Of a stretch of DNA of 64,000 bases, positions 47,002-54,625 are shown piece after piece. Source of the DNA: Acinetobacter chinensis (GTDB lineage: Bacteria > Pseudomonadota > Gammaproteobacteria > Pseudomonadales > Moraxellaceae); the NCBI RefSeq assembly GCF_002165375.2, contig NZ_CP032134.1, forward strand, positions 1,302,001-1,366,000, in the 5' to 3' direction. Numbering within the stretch: the first letter of the stretch is position 1; each line of letters starts with the position of its first letter. The notes beneath the pieces are model-generated. The model had not been told where the DNA came from, made no database searches, and saw only the letters and a program-made list of their open reading frames with translations. Both the position numbers and the translations under genes were made by a program.

Positions 47002-47541
47002 TTAAGCCTGTTCCATATAATTATTCGACACTTTTACATAGTTCTGAGCAGAGTAGGGCAAAAACTCTTTTTCCTTATCGGTTAAAGGACGGACTTTCTG
47101 TACAGGACTGCCCACATACAGGTAACCGCTTTCCAGCACTTTCCGTGGTGGAACAAGTGAACCCGCACCAATCATTACATCATCTTCAATCACAGCATCA
47201 TCTAAAATAATGGCATTGATACCGACCAAAACACGGTTGCCAATGGTACAGCCATGCAAAGTCACATGATGACCAATCGTCACATCTTCACCAATAATCA
47301 AAGGTGAACCATTGGGTTTTGCATCATTTTTATGGCTCACGTGCAACATACAGTGATCCTGGACATTGGAATTTCGCCCGATCTTAATATGGTTGACATC
47401 ACCGCGGATGACTGCGAAGGGCCACACCGACACATTTTCGGCAAGGGTCACTTCACCAATGACGACAGAAAGTTCGTCTATGTAACAGGTTGAATCAATT
47501 TTAGGATGATGATGCAGATATGGGCGGATATTCTTTTTCAT
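47002..47541 (-). CDS. Gamma-class carbonic anhydrase-like hexapeptide protein
   Basis: A 179-residue left-handed beta-helix protein of the YrdA/PaaY group, made of hexapeptide repeats. The residues VWPFAVIRGD, IKIGRNSNVQDHCMLHV and IGHHVTLHGC hold the Arg, Asp, Gln and three metal-binding His expected of gamma-carbonic anhydrases. Activity of bacterial members varies, so the enzyme function is plausible but not assured. I chose ATG 47541 (MKKNIRPYL); the frame opens five codons earlier at a TTG. It stands alone. Confidence 0.9.
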   Translation of the reverse strand: MKKNIRPYLHHHPKIDSTCYIDELSVVIGEVTLAENVSVWPFAVIRGDVNHIKIGRNSNVQDHCMLHVSHKNDAKPNGSPLIIGEDVTIGHHVTLHGCTIGNRVLVGINAIILDDAVIEDDVMIGAGSLVPPRKVLESGYLYVGSPVQKVRPLTDKEKEFLPYSAQNYVKVSNNYMEQA

Positions 47542-47581
47542 GACATTCCATTGCAAAACTTTATATAGCGTAGAGTATAAA

Positions 47582-47616
47582 ATAAAAAAGCATCCGAGCC
47601 GAGGCTGGGATGCTTT
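47582..47616 (-). terminator. Terminator of dacC
   Basis: A stem of about 14 bp with one mismatch (AAAGCATCCGAGCC and its partner ending GGGATGCTTT), with T-rich tract on the minus strand, about 32 nt past the dacC stop. Confidence 0.85.
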
Positions 47617-47647
47617 AGTCTAAGCTGAAAATCAGCCTGGAAAGATT

Positions 47648-48796
47648 TTAGAACAGGTTAGCAAAGAACTGCTTGATATGATCAATCATACGGGCAAAGA
47701 AACCGGCTTCTTCAACTGCTTTTAATGCAACCAGTGGTTTTTCAGCAATAACTTTACCATTGAATGTGGCAACGTATTTACCTACAACCTGACCTGCTTT
47801 TAACGGAGCAGTCAGCTTAGGCTGAACAACCAGCTGAGTTTTAATGGCATTTGCCTGACCTTTAGGCATAGTGACATTAAACGCTTCAGGAAGACCGATC
47901 TGTACGTCATTCTCTTTACCGAAGTAAACTTTGGCTTTAGCCAGTACCTGGTTTGCAGGTTGTACTTTGACTGTTTCAAAGTTTGCATAGCCCCATGCCA
48001 GAATTTCGCGTGTCTGAGAAGCACGTTGATTCATGCTTGGCGCACCAAAAATAACCGAAATCAAGCGCATTGGACCACGTTTTGAAGAGGTGGTCAGGCA
48101 GAAACCTGCTTCTTCAGTATGACCTGTTTTTAAACCATCCACACTTGGGTCAGTGTAGAGCAATGCATTTCGGTTACCTTGTCTGATGCCGTTAAAGGTG
48201 AATTCTTTTTCAGAATAGATCGGGTAATATTTAGAGCTGTCATGGATAATGTGCTGAGCAAGTGTCGCCATATCTTTAGCTGTAGAATAATGACCTTCAG
48301 CAGGCATACCTGTTGAGTTGATGAAGCTGGTATTGATCATGCCAATACGCTTTGCTTCTTCATTCATCATGTGTGCAAAAGTACCTTCATTTCCGGCAAT
48401 ATGCTCAGCCATTGCTTTGGAAGCATCGTTACCAGACTGAACAATAATGCCACGAAGCATCTCAAGTGCGGTTGCTGTTCCATTCAGAGGAACATACATG
48501 CATGATTCGGTGCTGCTGCCACGACACCATGCAGATTCATTCATCCGTACTTTTTCATCTTCCGTGAGTTCACCCTTCAGTAACTTTTGTTCAATGATGT
48601 AGCTGGTCATCATTTTAGTCATTGAAGCAGGGGCCAGTTTTTCATTTTCGTTTTTTGAAGCCAGTATCTGTCCTGTTTCATAATCCATCAGTACATAGGA
48701 TTTATTATTAAGTTCTGGTGGAGAAGCCAGGACAGTTGCTGCATGGGAAAAACATGGTAATAGTAATGCGGCAGCAAGGGCGCTTTTTCGGATCAT
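47648..48796 (-). CDS. dacC: D-alanyl-D-alanine carboxypeptidase (PBP5/6 family)
   Basis: A 382-residue low-molecular-mass penicillin-binding protein that trims the terminal D-Ala of peptidoglycan pentapeptides in the periplasm. The signal peptide is KSALAAALLLPCFSHA. Active-site motifs are SMTK (in APASMTKMM), SGN (in QSGNDASKAM) and KTG (in GLKTGHTEEAG). A C-terminal beta domain and an amphipathic end (FFARMIDHIKQFFANLF) anchor it to the inner membrane. I chose ATG 48796 because the signal peptide starts there; the frame extends further upstream without support. The symbol dacC follows Acinetobacter usage; dacA is equally possible. Confidence 0.93.
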   Translation of the reverse strand: MIRKSALAAALLLPCFSHAATVLASPPELNNKSYVLMDYETGQILASKNENEKLAPASMTKMMTSYIIEQKLLKGELTEDEKVRMNESAWCRGSSTESCMYVPLNGTATALEMLRGIIVQSGNDASKAMAEHIAGNEGTFAHMMNEEAKRIGMINTSFINSTGMPAEGHYSTAKDMATLAQHIIHDSSKYYPIYSEKEFTFNGIRQGNRNALLYTDPSVDGLKTGHTEEAGFCLTTSSKRGPMRLISVIFGAPSMNQRASQTREILAWGYANFETVKVQPANQVLAKAKVYFGKENDVQIGLPEAFNVTMPKGQANAIKTQLVVQPKLTAPLKAGQVVGKYVATFNGKVIAEKPLVALKAVEEAGFFARMIDHIKQFFANLF

Positions 48797-48855
48797 GCTG
48801 GGTGGTTCCAATATTTTGATATAGCACAAAGAGCCTAGCATTTTAGGATAAAGCA

Positions 48856-48884
48856 AAGCCGACTTCCACGGTAGAAATCGGCTT
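48856..48884 (-). terminator. Hairpin after the 129-aa secreted protein gene
   Basis: An 11-bp stem with one wobble (AAGCCGACTTC/GAAATCGGCTT) and a 7-nt loop, 30 nt past the stop of the minus-strand gene. The T tract is broken, so termination may be partial and dacC could receive read-through. Confidence 0.6.
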
Positions 48885-48913
48885 ATTTTAAAAGTATTTG
48901 TAACCAATTCGTT

Positions 48914-49303
48914 TTATTTGCTGTAATTGGTCAGTTCCTGACAGATTTTAAGGTTGCCGGCATTGCCAGCGTTTTTAGCATCTGAACGGGCTTCTTTCAG
49001 AAAGCTCTGAAATTTTTTCTGTTTGCTCAGGTCAGCCAGGGCTGAAACAGAATCTTTTTCCTGCGGAAGATATTCTTTGGTCAGTTTTTGATAGCCCGCT
49101 GCAAATTTTTCTTTGTTGTCTACAATGGATGGGCAGACTTCAGAAAGCACATAAATAGCAGCCAGTTCTTCCTGTGTGATTTTCTGTACAGGTGTAACTT
49201 CAATATTTTCATCGGCTGGGCTGTTTGCAGAAACAGAAGTGGAGATGACTGAACATGCTGTCAGTGCTGTCAATGCAAAAGATTTTAGAACAGATAAAGT
49301 CAT
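48914..49303 (-). CDS. Secreted small protein, paralogue 1 (unknown function)
   Basis: A 129-residue exported protein. A hydrophobic signal segment (FALTALTACSVISTSVSA) is followed by a mature helical domain of about 100 residues. Two cysteines, in SEVCPSI and LKICQEL, are conserved with the neighbour at 49490 and probably form a disulphide. Both proteins share the pattern EE-x-A-A-x-x-x-[LM]-[SN]-E-V-C-P, an ARxDA motif and the end LTNYSK/LNYSE. No function is known to me; related small secreted proteins occur in Moraxellaceae. Confidence 0.8.
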   Translation of the reverse strand: MTLSVLKSFALTALTACSVISTSVSANSPADENIEVTPVQKITQEELAAIYVLSEVCPSIVDNKEKFAAGYQKLTKEYLPQEKDSVSALADLSKQKKFQSFLKEARSDAKNAGNAGNLKICQELTNYSK

Positions 49304-49428
49304 TTCAATATAAACCTGAATAATTACTGATAAAACATAAGCGGATTTAAGGGTAACCTGAATTTATGTAAATAAAACAGTAAAAATGTATAGGGAGTGC
49401 TGAATCGTGAAGAAGATATGTAGAAAAT

Positions 49429-49462
49429 AAAAAAAGAACTTCAGTTAGGAAATTCTTTTTTA
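49429..49462 (-). terminator. Terminator after secreted paralogue 2
   Basis: A/T-rich stem of about 10 bp (AAAAAAAGAA and TTCTTTTTTA) with a loop of about 14 nt, ending in T tracts, 28 nt past the stop of the minus-strand gene. It separates the two paralogues into separate units. Confidence 0.7.
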
Positions 49463-49489
49463 ATCAAAGGATCTGAATTGTGTGGAGGA

Positions 49490-49864
49490 TTATTCTGAAT
49501 AGTTCAGAACATCATCACAGACAGATTTTTGCTCATCTTTAGATGTATCCTGAGCATCTTTGCGGGCTTCCTGCAAAATGGTTTTGTACTCAGTGTCATT
49601 TTGCAGTTTTTCATAGGTCATGGACTTATCTGAGTATTCTTTCAGGTAGCTGTCGATCAGACTTTTTACATTTGTTGCAATTTTTGCACTGTTTCCTGTA
49701 ACGGCAGGGCAAACTTCATTCATAATCTGTGCAGCCGCAATATCTTCTTTGGCAATAGTGTTTGCTTCTTCCTGGCTGAGACCCTCACTGGCTGAAACCG
49801 CCTGAGTCAGTACAGCAGCAAAGATGAACCCCGATAAACTGCGGAAGAAAGTTGTGTATTTCAT
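49490..49864 (-). CDS. Secreted small protein, paralogue 2 (unknown function)
   Basis: A 124-residue exported protein of the same family as its neighbour at 48914. The signal peptide (YTTFFRSLSGFIFAAVLTQAVSA) precedes a helical mature part with the paired cysteines NEVCPAV and KSVCDDVLNYSE. The similarity is moderate, so the duplication is not recent. I chose ATG 49864; a GTG three codons earlier is possible. It is divergent from surE. Confidence 0.8.
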   Translation of the reverse strand: MKYTTFFRSLSGFIFAAVLTQAVSASEGLSQEEANTIAKEDIAAAQIMNEVCPAVTGNSAKIATNVKSLIDSYLKEYSDKSMTYEKLQNDTEYKTILQEARKDAQDTSKDEQKSVCDDVLNYSE

Positions 49865-49973
49865 GCGAATCACTTTTTATGATGGAAGTTGATGCTAAAT
49901 ATATATAATTTCTCATATATTTCAATTGAATGATCTGATCAGTCATGGTTTTTTACAGCAGGATTTTTGTATA

Positions 49974-50744
49974 GTGAATATTTTAATTGCAAATGATGAT
50001 GGGGTGCTTGCTCCTGGTATTCAGGCACTTGCACAGGCATTGCGTCCTTTAGGGCGGGTTGTCATCGTCGCGCCAGAGAGTGAACGCAGTGGATTTTCCA
50101 GCGCACTGACCTTGGACCGTCCATTAAAACCTGTACAGATTGCAGAAGATATCTGGGCAATCAATGGAACACCTGCAGACTGTGTTTATCTTTCCATGAA
50201 CGGGCTGTTTGATTTTGAGTTTGATCTAGTGGTCAGCGGTATTAACAGTGGTGCAAACCTGGGTGATGATGTGCTTTATTCAGGAACTGTCGGGGCGGCA
50301 TTTGAAGGACGGTTAATGAAACTGCCGGCGGTTGCGGTTTCCATGTCAGGACCTGATGTCCGTTCATATACCCAGCCTGAACAGTATGCCGTTGCTGCAC
50401 AATGGGTACATGATTTTATTGCTGCAGGACTCCCTGTACTGCCACAGCGTCATATTCTCAATATCAATATTCCGGATATTGCGGAAATCAAAGGTGCAAA
50501 AGTGACTTATCAGGGACGTAAAAGTCAGTCAAAACCCATCACCAGTCATGTAGACCCACGTGGTCGTCAGGTGTACTGGATCGGTCTTTCGGGAGAGTCT
50601 GTTGCAGAGCAGAAAGAAGGGCTGAACGGAATTGAGTCAGACTTTTTTGCTGTGGCAAATGGCTTTGTCAGTATAACGCCTATACAGATGGATGCCACAA
50701 ATTATGAAATTCTGAATACATTGAGTGCTCAGCTGAGTAAATAA
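49974..50744 (+). CDS. surE: 5'/3'-nucleotidase SurE
   Basis: SurE (256 aa) is a cytoplasmic, metal-dependent phosphatase of nucleoside monophosphates. The metal-binding start [15 protein letters not shown] and the [16 protein letters not shown] and GTPADC segments are typical. I chose GTG 49974 because the family begins at VNILxxNDDG and an AGGA lies about 11 nt upstream; the frame from ATG 49926 adds 16 atypical residues. The following gene is nlpD, the classic neighbour, but pcm and rpoS are not present between or after them. Confidence 0.95.
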   Translation: MNILIANDDGVLAPGIQALAQALRPLGRVVIVAPESERSGFSSALTLDRPLKPVQIAEDIWAINGTPADCVYLSMNGLFDFEFDLVVSGINSGANLGDDVLYSGTVGAAFEGRLMKLPAVAVSMSGPDVRSYTQPEQYAVAAQWVHDFIAAGLPVLPQRHILNINIPDIAEIKGAKVTYQGRKSQSKPITSHVDPRGRQVYWIGLSGESVAEQKEGLNGIESDFFAVANGFVSITPIQMDATNYEILNTLSAQLSK

Positions 50745-50858
50745 CGCCAATTAATGTTATAACTTTGTGAAAATACGCATGTTGACGCTATTTTATGAAT
50801 GTTTTTTGCTAATCTAACCGCAAAACCTAAATATACAGAAATGCAGAGAGGAAGCTGA

Positions 50859-51674
50859 ATGCCTTTGGTGTCACAATATCGCTTATTTACAGTATCTTCG
50901 GCTATGCTCAAGACTGTTGTACTGTCTTCTGCTGTGATTTCAACCGTCATTTTGAGCGGTTGTGCTTCGAAGCCGCAGGTCAATAATCCAACCCGTTACG
51001 CTAAAGCACCTGATTACTACACAGTACGCTCAGGGGATACATTAAGTGGAATTGCTGCCCGTTACGGATTGAGCTATACCAGTGTTGCAGATATGAATGA
51101 TATTGCTGCACCTTATAGAATCTATGTGGGGCAATCCATTCGACTGAAAAGCTCAGGTGCCCGTAAAACAGCATCGACGGCTGCGGTTACTCAGACTGCA
51201 CCTATTCAGCGCCAGACAATTGCATTGCCTGCTGGTCAGACAGCGCCAGTTGTTCCTGTGACACCTGTTTCTCCTGCAGCACCGGCTGGAGTATCCGCAG
51301 CTTCAAGTCTGAAATGGGTTAAACCATCCAGTGGTGCGGTTGTTGAAAGTTTCAATGCTGCAGCAAATGTGAAAGGTATCCGATATGGTGGCAACCAGGG
51401 GGATCCAGTCTTTGCAGCAGCGAATGGGCAGGTTGTATATGCTGCAGATGGCTTAAAGGAATACGGCAATCTGGTTCTGATTAAACATATTGATGGTTAT
51501 ATTACGGCTTATGCCCATAACAGTAAAATGCTGGTCAGTAGTGGTCAAAATGTAACGGCTGGTCAAAAAATTGCTGAGATGGGTTCGACGGGCGCAAGCC
51601 GGACAATGCTTGAGTTTCAGGTACGTTTGAACGGGAAACCGATCAATCCTGCGAATGTTTTACCAATAAACTGA
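50859..51674 (+). CDS. nlpD: NlpD-like lipoprotein with LysM and degenerate LytM domain
   Basis: A 271-residue outer-membrane lipoprotein. The lipobox LSGC (Cys near residue 35) follows a long hydrophobic segment, then a LysM domain (YYTVRSGDTLSGIAARYGL, about 54-72), a Pro/Ala/Thr-rich linker and a LytM/M23 domain (about 150-270). The zinc ligands of active M23 peptidases are lost: the expected HxxxD is RYGGNQGD and the expected HLHFE is TMLEFQ. This is the mark of NlpD/EnvC-type amidase activators that switch on AmiC-like enzymes at division. It follows surE by 114 nt with a GAGG site at ATG 50859. Confidence 0.92.
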   Translation: MPLVSQYRLFTVSSAMLKTVVLSSAVISTVILSGCASKPQVNNPTRYAKAPDYYTVRSGDTLSGIAARYGLSYTSVADMNDIAAPYRIYVGQSIRLKSSGARKTASTAAVTQTAPIQRQTIALPAGQTAPVVPVTPVSPAAPAGVSAASSLKWVKPSSGAVVESFNAAANVKGIRYGGNQGDPVFAAANGQVVYAADGLKEYGNLVLIKHIDGYITAYAHNSKMLVSSGQNVTAGQKIAEMGSTGASRTMLEFQVRLNGKPINPANVLPIN

Positions 51675-51767
51675 ATTTAGCTGATACAAAACACGAATTT
51701 CACCGTATAATACAATGAGTTGCTTTTATTGGGAGATAAGAGCACTCATAAGTTCAGAGGGAAATTT

Positions 51768-52697
51768 ATGTTAGATCAACTTCGGGCAATGGGAGTATTT
51801 GCCTGTGTAGTTGAAAAAAGTTCGTTCAGTGGTGCTGCCCGCGAACTGGGTATTACTACAAGTGCTGTAAGTCAGCAGATACGTTCACTGGAACAGGAGA
51901 TGGAAGTCACACTTCTGCATCGTTCCACGCGTAAGCTGAGTCTGACAGAAGCAGGACAGGCCTTTTTTCATAGCTGCAAGGAAATGCTGGCTGCTGCTGA
52001 GCGTGGAAAAATACGCATTAATGAATTACGTGATGACCTTGTAGGTGATCTACGGATTGCAACGACCCCGGAACTTGGTGCAAATCATGTTATACCTGCA
52101 CTGTCTCACTGGATGCAGGCTCATCGTGGTCTTTCAGTACAGATCGAAGCAGACAATCAGTATATTGACCTGATTGAAGGACGCATTGATATTGCACTGA
52201 GAATGAGTTCAAAAATTGAAGACAGTAACCTGAATGTTATTCCGCTTGCGAGAGTGGAGCAGGTGTTGGTCGCTTCACCAAGTTATCTGAATCAGTCAGC
52301 TCCGGTTTCGCGTCCGGAAGATTTAAAAAATCATGATCTGATTCCTGTGAACCTGATGAAAAATTATCAACATTTTTCATTTACTCACGGTGTAACAGCT
52401 GAAGCGGTTTCACTGGAAATGAATACACGTTTGACCACAAATAATGTACTGGTTGCAAAGTCATTATGTCTGCATGGACATGGTATAGCCCGTATTTTAT
52501 ATCTGGATGTACAGAAAGATTTAGTCAATGGATCTTTGATGGAAGTCCTGCCTGAGTGGAAACTGCCAACTTTCACTTTGTACGCCATTACTTCAAAAAG
52601 CGAACAGCAACCGATGAAAGTGCATCGTTGCCTGGATGCATTAAAACAATATTTTTGCCAGCTACCAGGTGGCAGAATATACCAAGAAGCTTCATAA
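51768..52697 (+). CDS. LysR-family transcriptional regulator
   Basis: A 309-residue LysR regulator. The N-terminal helix-turn-helix is clear (SFSGAARELGITTSAVSQQIRSLE, about residues 18-41), followed by the linker helix and a periplasmic-binding-like effector domain. It is of the CrgA/YafC-like subgroup (RSTRKLSLTEAGQAFF). I chose ATG 51768 because GAGGGAA lies 6 nt upstream; a longer frame exists from 51720. It converges on argD and has no divergent target gene next to it, so its regulon is unknown. Confidence 0.92.
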   Translation: MLDQLRAMGVFACVVEKSSFSGAARELGITTSAVSQQIRSLEQEMEVTLLHRSTRKLSLTEAGQAFFHSCKEMLAAAERGKIRINELRDDLVGDLRIATTPELGANHVIPALSHWMQAHRGLSVQIEADNQYIDLIEGRIDIALRMSSKIEDSNLNVIPLARVEQVLVASPSYLNQSAPVSRPEDLKNHDLIPVNLMKNYQHFSFTHGVTAEAVSLEMNTRLTTNNVLVAKSLCLHGHGIARILYLDVQKDLVNGSLMEVLPEWKLPTFTLYAITSKSEQQPMKVHRCLDALKQYFCQLPGGRIYQEAS

Positions 52698-52710
52698 AAG
52701 CCTGTATATG

Positions 52711-52737
52711 AAAAAAAGCCGCTAAAAGCGGCTTTTC
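52711..52737. terminator. Terminator between the LysR gene and argD
   Basis: Perfect 10-bp stem AAAAGCCGCT/AGCGGCTTTT with a 3-nt loop, flanked by A and T runs. It serves two convergent genes. Confidence 0.9.
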
Positions 52738-52761
52738 GTGTTTTTAAACCAGGAAAAAGTT

Positions 52762-53973
52762 TCAGGCAAGAAACTTTTTCACCATTTTAACAACGCGTTC
52801 AATGAGCTGATCAGCCTGAGCCTTATCAATATTCAGTGGTGGCAACAGACGGATGACTGAGCCAGCAGTTACGTTCAGAATCAGTCTGTATTCGTCACGG
52901 GCAATATTGACCAGTTCACCGCATGCTTTTGGCAATTCAATGCCGATCATCAGACCAAAGCCACGGACAGTAACATTCTGATCAGCCAGCTGTTCTTTAA
53001 ACTGATTTACGATATAAGCACCCATTGAGGCTGCATTTTCAACCAGCTGTTCTTTCTGAATGGTATTAATTACAGTGTAAACCACACGTGAACCCAGTGC
53101 TGTACCGCTGTAGGTGGAACCGTGATTTCCGGCAGTCAGTACACCAACACCACGTCCCTGAGTCATGACAGCACCAATCGGGAAACCATTTCCCAGTCCT
53201 TTGGCTGTAGAGATTACATCAGGAACAATACTGGTGTGCTGGTAGGCAAAAAATTTACCTGTACGGCCATTACCGGTCTGAACTTCATCCAGCATCATTA
53301 ACCAGTTGTGCTGATTACAGATACGACGGATGTCTTCCAGATAGCTGAAGCCCTGAGGTGCAGTATTTACACCACCTTCGCCCTGAATCGGTTCAATCAG
53401 AATGGCAACAATGTCTGGATGGTTGATTGCAGCTTCTTCAATGGCTTCGATATCGCCAAACGGAACACGGATAAATCCTTCAACAAGCGGTGCAAAACCT
53501 TCCTGAACTTTTTTATTGCCTGTAGCTGACAGTGTTGCCAGGGTACGACCGTGGAAAGAATGGTCAGCGACAATAATTTTAGGGTTGGCAACACCTTGAA
53601 GATGACCGAATTTGCGGGCAATTTTGATTGCACCTTCATTTGATTCAGCACCACTGTTTGAAAAGAAGACTTCTTCCATGCCGGCAACTTCTGCCAGTTT
53701 CTGAGCCGCAGCCGTCTGCCATGGAACTTCAAAAAGGTTGCTGGTGTGAATCAGGGTTGCAGCCTGATCAGCAATTGCTTCAGTCACAGCAGGATGTGCA
53801 TGACCCAGACCACAGACCGCAATACCGGTCAGTGCATCCAGATATTCTGTACCGTCTGCTGTGTAGAGATAAGATCCTCGTCCTCGGACAAAGCTGATCG
53901 GCTGACGGCCAAATACAGGCATCAAATGTGATGGTTGATCAGTTTGTACAGGGGCAAGGGTAATGTTGTTCAT
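52762..53973 (-). CDS. argD: Acetylornithine aminotransferase
   Basis: A 403-residue class III PLP aminotransferase that makes N-acetylornithine in arginine synthesis. It often also acts on N-succinyl-diaminopimelate or succinylornithine. Visible are YLDALTGIAVCGLGHAHP, NSGAESNEGAIKIARKF, HGRTLATLSATGN, LIEPIQGEGGVN, LDEVQTGNGRTG and the PLP lysine in STAKGLGNGFPIGA. No other arg gene is adjacent. Start ATG 53973 is the family start. Confidence 0.93.
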   Translation of the reverse strand: MNNITLAPVQTDQPSHLMPVFGRQPISFVRGRGSYLYTADGTEYLDALTGIAVCGLGHAHPAVTEAIADQAATLIHTSNLFEVPWQTAAAQKLAEVAGMEEVFFSNSGAESNEGAIKIARKFGHLQGVANPKIIVADHSFHGRTLATLSATGNKKVQEGFAPLVEGFIRVPFGDIEAIEEAAINHPDIVAILIEPIQGEGGVNTAPQGFSYLEDIRRICNQHNWLMMLDEVQTGNGRTGKFFAYQHTSIVPDVISTAKGLGNGFPIGAVMTQGRGVGVLTAGNHGSTYSGTALGSRVVYTVINTIQKEQLVENAASMGAYIVNQFKEQLADQNVTVRGFGLMIGIELPKACGELVNIARDEYRLILNVTAGSVIRLLPPLNIDKAQADQLIERVVKMVKKFLA

Positions 53974-54138
53974 GACTAACTCTTATCTGTCAGTGGGATT
54001 GAAAAAAGAACTGAGCGCCATATTTTACAGGTCTGCTCAGCAAACTCTATATAAGCAAAATATACCCAGGAATAAAAGTCCGATTGTAAATAAAACTGGA
54101 AATATTGCTTTAGAGATACTGTTTTGTCGAGTTTTGGG

Positions 54139-54144
54139 TATAAT
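54139..54144 (+). promoter_or_regulatory. -10 box of the grxD promoter
   Basis: A consensus TATAAT lies 29 nt before the grxD start. The region 17 nt further upstream has no good -35 box, so the promoter may depend on other contacts. Confidence 0.4.
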
Positions 54145-54172
54145 GCACGACAGATTAGTTGAGGATTTTTCA

Positions 54173-54514
54173 ATGACTGAACAAGCACGTGATACTGAAG
54201 CGTTAATTCGTGACCAAATTGCTAAACATGCTGTATTACTTTACATGAAAGGTACACCGCAATTCCCACAATGTGGTTTCTCTGCGCGCGCAGTAGAAGC
54301 ACTCAGTCAGATTGGTCGTCCTTTTGCTTATGTGAATATTCTGGAAAATCAGGATATCCGCGCTATTTTACCGCAGATTGCAAACTGGCCAACTTTCCCA
54401 CAACTGTGGATCAATGGTGAGTTGATCGGCGGTAGCGACATCATGCTTGAAATGTTCCAGAATGGTGAGTTAAAACCATTGGTTGAGCAGTATAGCCCAG
54501 CGCCTGAAGCATAA
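54173..54514 (+). CDS. grxD: Monothiol glutaredoxin Grx4
   Basis: A 113-residue monothiol glutaredoxin with the CGFS active site in FPQCGFSARAVEAL. Such proteins bind a [2Fe-2S] cluster with glutathione and deliver it to target proteins. WPTFPQLWINGELIGG and the preceding glutathione-binding residues match the family. ATG 54173 is preceded by GAGGA. The frame stays open far upstream, but that part has no family match. A terminator follows. Confidence 0.96.
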   Translation: MTEQARDTEALIRDQIAKHAVLLYMKGTPQFPQCGFSARAVEALSQIGRPFAYVNILENQDIRAILPQIANWPTFPQLWINGELIGGSDIMLEMFQNGELKPLVEQYSPAPEA

Positions 54515-54533
54515 GTCATGTAACAGATGATGT

Positions 54534-54564
54534 AAAAAAGCACCTTTTATGAGGTGCTTTTTTT
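54534..54564 (+). terminator. Terminator after grxD
   Basis: Stem AAAAAGCACCT/AGGTGCTTTTT with a 6-nt loop and T run. It also lies past the stop of the convergent Lon-like gene. Confidence 0.92.
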
Positions 54565-54625
54565 ATGACTGAAATAACATGAGCATTTCGGCAGCACCTG
54601 AAAATCTAAATGCTGCCGATTTGAG

